Shown piece by piece: positions 1-11,300 of a stretch of 64,000 nucleotides of DNA. Made by a program: the position numbers and the translations under genes. Below the pieces are notes generated by a model. That model saw only the letters and a program-made list of their open reading frames with translations, had not been told where the DNA came from and ran no database searches. The stretch is taken from contig JAJTWR010000021.1 in NCBI GenBank assembly GCA_021613335.1, positions 2,810,001 through 2,874,000 on the forward strand. Direction: 5' to 3'. The DNA is from Whitmania pigra (Eukaryota > Annelida > Clitellata > Hirudinida > Haemopidae). The first letter of the stretch is position 1. The number at the start of each line of letters is the position of its first letter.

Positions 1-2759
1 TATGCGTTTTATGCTAGAATTTGATTCCGGATCATCAAAAATAAAAATTTCAACTGATAGCACAGACTTTTGATTGTTTTTTTTGTAAAATTTTTAGAAT
101 ATATTTTTAATTTTAAATAGCTTACAATGGCTGGGCTTTAATGCATTGCATAAAGAACTTCCGATATATGCTTACAGAAGCATGTGGCAAAGCAGTCACG
201 TTAATCATTGCATTGTCCGGCTCTCGAATTTGGGTCATCAACTCGCATTTAGCTTAAATTAATTGATGGCAACTATAAGAAACTTGTGGGGTGTTGTTCT
301 AGTTTATTTTTGTCGTAATTATTCTAAACTATTTGTTACTCATAATTATATTTGATGTTAGAGTTTTCACTTTGTGTGACAATGTTTTTTCAGCACTGGT
401 TTCAGATAGAGATTTGTTTGGTGCTATTTAACATTTTAGTAGTCAAACATCACATGCATGAACTTATTGTAGCAAATGTCTTCAATCTCTTAATGGTCCC
501 GTTATAAAAACTCTTTGAACACTTGTCAAAAGCATGGAACAAAATAGATACGATTTTGATAATAGTGTCAGTTATCAGTCTTTTGTAGTCTTTATTGGAA
601 AACAAAATGAAAGCCTTAGCCCATTTTCTTGGAGCCCATTATGAAGATTCAAATTGGTAACTGTTATAAATTACCATCACTGCTCTGGATTTTGCTGGTG
701 ATGAATCACTTGATTTTTTACATTGCCACAAGAGCATATCATGAAACCCATTGGATGGCAAAAATTATATGCAGCTTTTGGCCATATTTTCATGTTATAG
801 TTGATTCATTGTTTGGACCTCATCAATTCCATACCTTCACAGTGAAGCTGTATCCCAGAGCATGGTACATCTGCATAACTTCATTATCTGCTTTAAGATC
901 TCAATTTATTTAAAAATCCTTGTTTCTTTCAATGCAATTATAAAGCCTATTGTACATGAGCTACATTTCATTCTCAGATCAATGATCCATTTATGGTTCT
1001 TGAAAGGGAAACTTTAACTTTGAAATCTCATGAAATTTTACATTATAATTGATGTACTGTTTGGACCTCAACAATTCTATACCTTCCAGTGAAGCTGTGT
1101 CTCACAGCATGGTACATCTGCTTCATCATCTACTCCAAGAATTGATCTCAAAATGTTTTAAAATATCTCTTAAGATTTGTACATTTATAATATGTGATTT
1201 CCATATTTAGGGAGTTATGGGACACAGAGACTCGTTAAGCGAAAATGTTTGCCGCATGGAATTAACGAGGTTAACAAGTTCGTTACCGTCCTTTGAAGTA
1301 TTGCTTCACTTTTGTCTTACAAATTGTTATGCGTGAACAGTCTGCATTCTAAAGTAGGAAGTTGATGCAAATCTTAAAATCAAAATAGTTTTGAGGAAGA
1401 ATTGGAGAGAGAACACAAAGCCGAAGCGACTCGTGACCAATTTTGGTCAATTGCAGCAAGCTCATGAATCGTTAATCTTTGAAGTTTGTAAACAATTTAT
1501 TAACATACATAATGCACATTCAAAAATCAATCAGAAGACCAATGACAATTATTCCTCATCATCAGTTAAGCCTTCAAATCCGTCATAAGTCTTCACATTC
1601 ATTTTCGGCTCTTGCCGGATCACAGACTAGTTTATAATCCGGGAGGTCACTTTACTCCTTTCCTGTAGACTTAATTCCAACCTTTCTAAAGCCACTCAGA
1701 ATCAAATCACTTTGTCCCATGCTCGTGCAACCCATGTGCATACCTCGAAATACAAGGCCTTCCTGTCTCATCCAGATGGTGTGTGAGTGTATGTGCCATT
1801 CTGCATCCATTCCTCTCTTTCAGATCTGTCAATTTCTCAACGATTTGTAGTTGCAGTTTGGATGATATACCACCCGGGATGATTGCAATGTGACATCCGC
1901 TTAAGTTGAGCATCTTCTTAACTGACTCCTCTTTATGAACAGTCATTGCATCCATGATCAACCACGAGCTCTTCGAAAAGAATCCGCCCGGTCTCGTTTG
2001 AGAACATTTCTGAATCCAGAGCTTCATGCTAAATATTTTTCGCATTGTCTCTTGAAAATCAACATTGGTTTTGACTTGGTGCCAGCCGCAGAGCATCCAA
2101 GTATGACTGTGAAACATATCCGTTTGTGACCATTTGTTGTTATTGCCACAGTTCTGGCGCCAGATGTTTCCACTGTTCTCCTGGCGGGAATGTCGAAAGC
2201 TATCTCTTCCTTTCTTCCAAGACCCATAGCTTTAGATCAGTCTCTAATTTTGGCCACGGCATGCACATTTCTCGGATTCAGTTTCTCAAGCAAGCATTCC
2301 TTCTTTCTCCATTCACGAACCGACACCTCATTAACGTTTAGCTCCCGAGCAGCTGCTCCGTTACCTTTGTCTTTTGCTCTAGAAAAGACTTGAAGCTTGT
2401 AGGCAGCAGTGTACGATTTAAGTTTATCAGCCACTTTCTTAATGATATTTCATCTATATTTCAATCAAGCACTTCTATCTACATATCACTGTATCTACCA
2501 AGCACCGGCCGCTCAGCCAACGGTAGGTTTTTTGACAACTTTTATTAAGTATTTTATTCGAGTGTTTTATATATTAGAAACTGCTTCAATTTAATATTTA
2601 AATATATATAATTTTAATGTTAAATTTCTTTAGCCTAAAGAAAAAAATGCGTCTATTGGTGCGTGTTATAATCGTTTGCGTGTTTTATAGGTGATTTTTA
2701 CATAAATTGGAAAAAATGCGTATTAAATTCGTCTGCGTGTTAATTTCGTGAAGATACGG
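1..2759 (-). mobile_element. pogo/Tigger-type DNA transposon, copy 1, cut by the window edge
   Basis: This copy aligns with the element at 7089-9920 along its whole visible length, and about 80 bases of its left end lie outside the window. The right end reads GTGAAGATACGG and is followed by TG where copy 2 has the TA target duplication, so one target base has mutated. Subterminal copies of a GCGTGTTATA-like motif lie near 2640-2755. The transposase reads on the minus strand. The element probably sits in an intron of the nuclear receptor gene or just past its 3' end. Confidence 0.85.
1707..2434 (-). pseudogene. Broken pogo-type transposase (copy 1)
   Basis: Three overlapping minus-strand frames together give a degenerate CENP-B/pogo transposase. 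The N-terminus (2237-2434) is a Psq/CENP-B-type helix-turn-helix ([19 protein letters not shown], then VNEVSVREWRKKE). The next frame gives the first catalytic block ([17 protein letters not shown], then [19 protein letters not shown]). The last (1707-2117) gives [13 protein letters not shown], with the second catalytic Asp, then [10 protein letters not shown]. The third acidic residue, normally in an LDV motif after SKLQP, is not visible because the text reads LQIVEKL there. The frames do not join, so the enzyme is dead; the family would cut and paste its own element at TA. Confidence 0.85.
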
Positions 2760-5232
2760 TGGTCAGAATAAAGCAAAGTTGTTATTCTTTAAAGTTGAGT
2801 CACATATAAAAGACCTAACAACTGCAACATTACTCAACTGTCTTAAATTCCTATATTGCTACACATACAATATTAGTCCTTTTTTATTCCCTAATTATGT
2901 GCAGGTTAGCTTGATGGGTTGAGTTCTAACACACTGCAGCGGTATAACCCAACCACTTGGTTATACATCATATTCAAATACTTAAGGCACCTAAAACAAA
3001 TGCAAAATAACCAATTTGTTAAGGCAAACTTGATATTTTTTATTTATTCAGAAATTCAAAACATTAAATAGCTTTAAGTTTTCCCACAAGTTCAGTCACC
3101 AACCTAGACAGTCTGCTCAATATTTGTCTGCTTTTGAGGCAGCTAGAAAGCTACAAATTACTGCAATATACCCATTTTTAAGGATAATTTCATATCATAA
3201 GTTAGCATAAGTTGATGTTGTCAGCAATTGAATAAATTGCTATTTATAAGCACCATGAAAAATTCCCTGTGGGTTGATGGTTCTTGTAATAACGCAATTT
3301 TGGCAAAAATAATATTGCAACAACCTCTTGCATTCAAGCTAAAGGTGTTGCTGAATATATCAGATGTTAAATTGTATTAATTAAAAATTAAAGTAAAGAT
3401 GATAGAAAAACTGTTTAAAGTGCATTAAAAAGTTTGTTTCTTAAAAATTTATCCTTGGTTTGGAATTTTGAAAATGACAGTCTATTTCTAGGATAATCAG
3501 TTTGAAATCGTTTTTGAATCCTTTGAAATGGCGAGACTATTGAGATGAAAGTTAACTGAGTGCTATAGCCCGCTGAGTTGAAGTCTGTCAAAGTAGTGAG
3601 GTGAAGATATCATTTTCATTATGGGAAAGCTGCACCACATAGAAACACTATTGAAAACTGGGTGAAAAGCTCAACTAAGAACGGACTTTTGCCTCCACCA
3701 GAGTGGTTCAAATGGCAAAGAAAATCGTGCCGGGCTTTTTGGATTGGCTTCATGTAAAAATCACCTAATTTCATGCAATTTAAGCAATGACCCGGTCTTT
3801 GATCCATTGCCATGATCTATGTGGTCTGCTCCGAAGCATTTGAAATGCAGAATTGAACCGTTTGATGTCTTTCTGGAATCAACTCGATATGGGCGAATAT
3901 CCCCCACAAAAACATGACCTAAGGTGATAGAGGCAAAGGGAGATCTTTGGTAATGCTTTCCAGTACTGCAACAAATTCCAGGAAACTTCAAACTTCAAGG
4001 CATTTCAGTGCCCACATTTCTTAGAGTGTCCAAAGAAAACCATGTCTATAGTTGCATAGTCATTTTCTTGTGAATAACTGCTTCTCGAAATACCAGTCTT
4101 CTTCGTGAATCCATTATTCTTGTTTCAACATGTTTTGGGTTTCAGCATCTCATTTCATAACTGCTCTCACATGATTTTGTTGGACTTGCTCTGGAGTTTT
4201 CACTATCTAGTACTCTTAGTTGATCTTGCTCTCAAGTTGCAGTATTTTGTCTTACTGCAGCTTAAAGTTATCATAAACTATGTAGTTTGAGCCCATATTG
4301 CTTGGCAGGGCAAGGTTCCCCAGTTGTTTGCTAAGTTACAATATGATGTGTCTAATTTTCGAAACATTTTTTAAGTCAATTTATTTTATTAGGGCTTTTT
4401 TAAAATTTTGATGTTGTAAACCAATCTATAGCTATAAAAAAAAATCGATTTAATACAAAATTGTGCTACCCTTTCTAGATAAGCAGCACTCAAAATTGCA
4501 ACATTTTGGATATTTGCTGAATTTAAAGCTTATAAAACAAAAATTACCAAACATATTCAGATGAAACTCATCATATATTTAGACAATGATAGTATAAACA
4601 AATCAACAAAATATTATTGATTAAATATGCCTAGTTTAAAAAAATTCCACAATTTCTGAATCACATTTGAGATACTTTGAGGGGGGGTTTCTGATTTCAA
4701 TTGGAAAATTAAAATTTTATTTGGGTGTTTAAATTATTGTAGTTTACAAAGTAAAAAATTCTGCATTTAGAATTTCAATAAAAAGTTAGTGATCCATGTT
4801 AAATGAATTGCTAAAAAACTTAGAGTTGTATTTATGTCATTATTTTCTATCATCTTTGATTAGATTATTGACTGAATTACAATATTTTGCAAATCTGCAC
4901 ATCGTATGGACCAAAAACAATTATATGGAATATTAACAATAAATTCTAAAAGCATTGAGGATTTTGTTGAAAGTCTTGTGGTTAATCAGATGCACTTATT
5001 TTCAAATGTGATACAGTAGAACCTGAATTTTTAAAGCAAGAAATGTGATATGTAGCAATGGTTTTTTTTCAGAGTTTCATCCCCTAGGCATCAAAATAAT
5101 ATATTTTATTGGTCAGCATATTAAGGATTAATTTATTAGTGTCTGATTGAAGCAATGGTGACCCATCCTAATGTACATTTTTATATTACTATTTATAATT
5201 TATTCCTAAATGACACACAAAATATATAAAAC
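2760..5232. other. Non-coding stretch with a degraded coding-like patch
   Basis: This lies between pogo copy 1 and the ligand-binding-domain exon of the nuclear receptor and is probably its next intron. Most of it is AT-rich and featureless. From about 3590 to 4320 base composition is more coding-like. Short minus-strand frames there contain Cys/His-bearing text (GHCLNCMKL, HFKCFGADHIDHGN), suggesting a degraded retroelement, but I could not assign a family. I looked for the next receptor exon here and did not find it. Confidence 0.4.
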
Positions 5233-5359
5233 CTGGAATTTTTTTGCTGAAAGAAACCACTCGCTTAATGACTGGCACCATGTTGTTGACAAACTCTTCC
5301 CACCACTTTGAAGGATCAGAAGATTGCATTTTCTGTTTTATTTGATCCAAATCCCAATG
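5233..5359 (-). CDS. Nuclear receptor exon 5: ligand-binding-domain helix 3
   Basis: This 127-base exon lies 7.6 kb from the previous exon and is too short to stand out as an ORF. It begins after a TTTAG acceptor in phase 0, matching the phase-0 end of the exon at 12962, and ends one base into a codon at CCAG/GTTTTA. The peptide begins [11 protein letters not shown] and continues [19 protein letters not shown], ending KKIPG. Rev-erb and E75 receptors carry the same pattern (aromatic-EEF, then VVEFAKRIPGF) in helix 3. Confidence 0.87.
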
Positions 5360-8300
5360 CTAAACATGTATTAACAAGAAACATCAATGCAAACAGTATA
5401 ACAAGCAACAACATAGGCTATTAATATCATTTCAAAAAAGTTAAAATAAATCCTTCAGCAATTGATCATAAATAAAAATAATTTTTCAACTACTTTAGAA
5501 AATAAAATTAATCAGAGAATTATTGTGAATATTTTGGAAGCATTAAATTTATCAATATATGAAACATCCTTAAATAAAAATTTCTAAAGGGATTTTGAAT
5601 CGATCATAAACCAATAAACTACAAGGTTGTCAATGTGGTAGTATTGGTATCACCAATACTTTTTGATTATAGATAGATGGTATCGCTGATACTTTTTGGC
5701 TAACAATACTCGATACCAATACTTTCTGTCCCCAAATTATGACCTTGGTCTTCATCTTTTGTTTTGACCCCATGAAGTTTCACTACGCATATAGTGTGTT
5801 CCTGGTATATATATATAATAAGGAACAATCGCATTTTCAAAGTCCAAATTCTCTTAGTTATGCAACAGACTTAAATCAAATAAATAAATAAATTAAATCA
5901 CATTTTAAAGTCTATGTAAAGTTGGATAATGTATTTGTGCCTGAAGAGTATTTTTAACATATGGGAGCAGAAAAAGAATGCAATTCGCTATATCAATGCT
6001 TGATGTCGTAGAGAAAAAAAGGATTATTAACTTGTTATTGTTATTGGTGTAGAGGTCAATGAATATTTGTGTTATAAATCACGCTAAATCACAACTTCAG
6101 AGTTATCAAATCTCAATCGATTTCCAAACCTAAAGTTATATGCAGCCCTCAACATTGAATTGCCTGCTATCGCAGCAGTGGAGAGATTAGTGCCCGACAG
6201 ATATGGCATTTTACCGATATCCCGATAGCAATATTTTACGAATGAAGTATCGGCTGATACCGATACTGATATTTTATTATTTTCTCTGTAAGATATCTTA
6301 TAAAATTAAAATCATGACTTAACAAATAATTCAAAGTACCCGTGAAATCATACTCAGTCAGACTAAGTAGTGAATCTCTGAGTAGTGCGTTGAGAAGTCC
6401 AGACATTAGTTGCAAAACTTACAAAGTCAACCTCTTTATCACAACAATCAGCCCATGCCTCAGTGTATTATTATTAACTTTTTGTCATTTAAGTCCAAAA
6501 ATTTTGCTTTATCAAAAGCTCGGTCATTAGTAGGATGTTTTGAACTTACGCATGATGATGTGATGCCACTCTTCTCTACTTTAGTCTACTCCACATTCTT
6601 TACGGAAACAGGTGGTGATGACATAAATGATTGACAAGATTGGAGGTATTACAAGTTGAGGCTTACAAACCTCCATGTGATACCATCTTCCCACACCCAT
6701 TGCATCTCATTTTTGAATGCGAAATATTCCCACAATGGACTTAGCTATCAACTCATTGTCAACGCAGTATTTCGTAAATTAGCTGCAATTATGAGTTAAA
6801 TATACAATAAACAATCAAACGTCGGAATATGCAGAAGAGGAATGCAAGTAATTTGTTTCAAAGTCTTGGCTTTTTAACGGTTATTTTTTTATCTAACCCT
6901 AAACATAGGTATCGGCGAACAAAAAAATGTCTATACCGATATTTACCTACACTACGAATATCGGTACTGATGTGATATCTGATAACATTATTGGCTGGGC
7001 ATTAGGAGAGATTATTCTCACTGGGTGTCAAGCAGTGGCAGATTTAGGGAAACCTCTCCATCACTAGGAAATTATAAAAAAATAAGTACCGTATTTTCAC
7101 CCATATTACATGCGTGTTATGTTCGATTTTACTTACCATGCACCCCCCTATGCGTGCTATAATCGTTTGCGTGTTATGCTAGATTAAATTTACATGAATT
7201 TGATTTCCGACAAACAAAAATAAAAACATTTAAATGATAGCACAGACTGTTGATTGTTTTTGTAAAAGCTTTAGACTATATTTTTAATTATAAATAGTTT
7301 ATAATTGATTGGGCGTTAGTGCATAAAGAACTTTCGATATATGCTTACAGAAGCATGTGACAAAACATTCACGCTAATCATTGCATTGTCTAGCTCTCGA
7401 ATTTATGACGTCAACTTGAATTTAACATAAATTAATTGATGGTAACTATAGGAAACTTGTAGGGTGTTGTACTATTTTATGAATTTTCATCATAATTTTT
7501 CAACTCTTTGTTACTCATAATTATAATTGGAGCTAATGTTTTCAGTTTGTGTAACAATGTTTTTTTTTCAGCACTGTAATATTTTAATAGTCAAACATCA
7601 CATGCATGGACTTATTGTAACAAATGTCTTCAATCTCTTAATGGTCTTGCTATAAAAACTCTTTGAACACTTCTCAAAAGCATGGAACAAAATAGATACA
7701 ATCTTGGTAATAGTTATCAGTCTTTTGCAGTCTTTATTGGAAAACAAAATGGAAGTCTTAGCCCATTCTCTTGGAACTCATTATGAAGATTCAAATTGGT
7801 AATTGTAATGAATTATCACCACTGCTTTGGCTTTTTCTGGTGATGAGTCACTTGATTTTCTACATTGCTATAAGAGAAAATCATGAAACCCATTGGATGG
7901 TATAAATTATATGCAGCTTTTGGCCACACTTTTATGCTATAGTTGATCCACTGTTAGAACCTCAACAATGCCATACCTTCACAGTGAAGCTGTGTCTCAG
8001 AGCATGGTATAAATGCATAACTTCAGTATTTGCTTCAAGAATAGATCTCAATTTATTTAAAAAAAACCTTGTTTCTTTCAATGCAATTATAAAGGTTATT
8101 GTACATGAGCTGCATTTCATGCTCAGATCAATGATCCATTTATGGTTCTTGAAAGGGAGACTTTAACCTTGAAAACTCATGAAATTTCATGTTATAATTG
8201 ATGTAAGGTTTGGACCTCAACAATGCTATACTTTCCATTGAAGCTCTCACAGCATGATGCATCTGATTTACTTCATCATCTACTCCAAGAATTGATCTCA

Positions 8301-11300
8301 AAATGTTTTAAAATATCTCTTAAGATTTGTACATTTATAATATGTGATTTCCATATTTAGGGAGTTATGGGACACAGAGACTCGTTAAGCGAAAATGTTT
8401 GCCGCATGGAATTAACGAGGTTAACAAGTTCGTTACTGTCCTTTGAAGTATTGCTTCACTTTTGTCTTACAAATTATCATGCGTGAACAGTCTGCATTCC
8501 AAAGTAGGAAGTTGATGCAAATCTTAAGATAAAAATAGTTTCGAGGAAGAATTGAAGAGAGAACGCAATACCGAAGTGACTCGTGACCAATTTTGGTCAA
8601 TTGCAGCGAGCTCATGAATAGTTAACCAGTTCTTTGAAGTTTCCTCATCATCAGCTAAGCCTTCAAATCCGTCAAAAGTTGAACAGTCTTCACATTCATT
8701 TTCGGCTCTTGCCGGATCGCAGGCTAGTTCAAAGTCCGTGTGGTCACTTTACTCCTTTCCTGTAGACTTAATTCCAACCTTTCTAAAGCCACTCAGAATC
8801 AAATCACTTTGTCCCATGCTCGTGCAACCCACGTGCATACCTCGAAATACAAGGCCTTCCTGTCTCATCCAGATGGTGTGTGAGTGTATGTGCCATTCTG
8901 CATCCATTCCTCTCTTTCAGATCTGTCAATTTCTCAACGATTTGTAGTTGCAGTTTGGATGATATACCACCCGGGATGATTGCAATGTGACATCCGCTTA
9001 AGTTGAGCATCTTCTTAACTGACTCCTCTTTATGAACAGTCATTGCATCCATGATCAACCACGAGCTCTTCGAAAAGAATCCGCCCGGTCTCGTTTGAGA
9101 ACATTTCTGAATCCAGAGCTTCATGCTAAATATTTTTCGCATTGTCTCTTGAAAATCAACATTGGTTTTGACTTGGTGCCAGCCGCAGAGCATCCAAGTA
9201 TGACTGTGAAACATGTCCGTTTGTGACCATTTGTTGTTATTGCCACAGTTCTGGCGCCAGATGTTTCCACTGTTCTCCTGGCGAGAATGTCGAAAGCTAT
9301 CTCTTCCTTTGTTCTAAGACCCATAGCTTTAGATCAGACTCTAATTTTGGCCATTTCGCATTTTGGCCAAGGCATGCACGTTCAGTTTCTCAAGCAATCA
9401 TTCTTTCTCTATTCGCGAACCGACACATCATTAACATTGAACTCCCAAGCAGCTGCTCTGTTACCTTTGTCTTTTGCTCTAGAAATGACTTGAAGCTTGT
9501 AGGCAACAGTGTACGAGTTACATTTATCAGCCACTTTCTTAACGACGTCGATATTTCAATCTATTTATTTATATGATTATAGTCCGTTGCATGACTAAGA
9601 TGATTTTGACTTATATTTCAATCAAGAGCACTTCTATCTATATATCACTGTATTTATCACTTCAAGCATCGGCCGCTCAGCCAGCGGAAGAATTTTTTAC
9701 AACTTTTATATTTGATTGTTTTATATATTAGAAACTGCTTCAATTTAATATTTTAATATATATAATTTTAATTTAAATGTTAAATTATTTTAGCCAAAAG
9801 AAAAAAAGGCGTCTATTGGTGCATGTTATAATCGTTTGCGTGTTTTATAAATGATTTTTTACATAAATTGAAAAAATTGCGTGTTATATTCGTCTGCGTG
9901 TTTATTTCGTGAAAATACGGTAAATCTAATTTTAAATGTGTTTAAATCATTTCAATAATTTACCACTTTGGACAAAAATGTTAGTATCTGCGCCCCTCAC
10001 CTATATCGGCCCACTGGTTACAGTGTGTGGCCCGACAAAGTGTTCTAGATCCACCACTGCTGGCAAGTTATTTTCACCACTACCATTGAATTTGACGAGC
10101 AAACAAAGTCACTCTTTATGCATCTAGCGACTCTTTTGGAGCAAAAATTAATATAAGACACTCTTATTTTGAAACATGGTAATATGAAGAAAAAGAACAA
10201 TAATAGTTCATTTGTGTGGCACCTTAAGCATAGCATCAGGGGCACCTTGGTTCTTGGATTGGAAAAAGAATTGCCAAAGTATTAGTATTGGCCAACTTAA
10301 CCCTACAACTTCTGCATTGCTACCTCATATTCACCATCCAGTGCTAGGACAATTCGATGAGACAATTCAACCAGGCCCATATCCAGAAATTGATTTCGGG
10401 AGGTTCGTTTTGTTATTTTTCAAAATCAAACTCAAAATCAAAAGCAAATGAAAATAATAATTAATAAATAAAGCAATGTCTCAGAAAATGTGTATTCAGA
10501 CATGTTTTCAACTCCATGAAACTGATGTATTTATTATAATTATGATGTCATCATCATTATTGTTGAAGCTAGCTAACAACTTTTTGAAAATTCAACCATG
10601 ATAATAATAATAATAATGATGATAATAATAATAATAATAATAAAATGTTCTTTTGAAAAGAGCCATAAGTATCAGCATCAGGGTTACTGTGGGAAGAAGT
10701 GTGTCTTAAGGATGGCCCCAAATTGCTTTAAAGATGCAGAGGCCTTGAGGCTAGCCAGTAGTGCATTGTATGTCCAAGGAGTGAAGAACTTGAAGGGCTT
10801 CGCTTCAAACTTGTTCCTCCGAATAGGAATGCTTAGAAAGTTTAATGTCTTTGACCACAAACTTTTCGAATGAAAATGCAAGGAGAGGGCATTTGTGAGG
10901 TAATGTGGTGTTCCAGTGCAGGGGGCATTGTGAGCAAGCACAGCAATAATGACTATGGAAGCCATTGCAGTGCTCACGATGCTTTGGTTAGTTTTGCATC
11001 ATCTCCGATCACCATTTGAGCTGCTTTGTTTTGAACCCTCTGCAGTTTCAAGAGGGAAGTAGATGATAGTTGAAGAGTTGAAGGAGAAGGGAATTACGGT
11101 AGTCGAGCCTCGACAAGATGAGACAACGACAGAGAGCTGCAGCCACAACAACTGTAAGAAGGTGCCTGATGTGGCGCAAAGCCCATAATTAATCATGGAG
11201 TTGCATGCTCAAACTACTGCAGTTACATGCCTACCAAGACAGAGTGTGCTGTCAAGGGTGACTCCAAGGAGTCGAGCGACATATACAGATATGGGAGATT

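Larger units (their letters stand above)
7033..10059. mobile_element. hAT-like non-autonomous element, split by a pogo insertion
   Basis: The left end CAGTGGCAGATTTAG (7033) is an imperfect inverted repeat of the right end CTAGATCCACCACTG (ending 10059). The flanks GTGTCAAG (7025-7032) and CTGGCAAG (10060-10067) match at 6 of 8 positions, as expected of an aged 8-bp hAT duplication. Without the pogo copy inside, the element is only about 195 bp, so it is a MITE with no transposase. Confidence 0.7.

Noticed and set aside
1935..2393. Plus-strand ORFs over the pogo copies (also 8738-9576)
   Set aside because: They are shadows of the minus-strand transposase.
10212..10451. 79-codon plus-strand ORF as a gene
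   Set aside because: No domain, no splice context and it lies in transposon-filled intron sequence.
10598..10873. ORF beginning with repeated Ile/Met codons, and the similar one at 48860-49057
   Set aside because: Both are translations of trinucleotide microsatellites.
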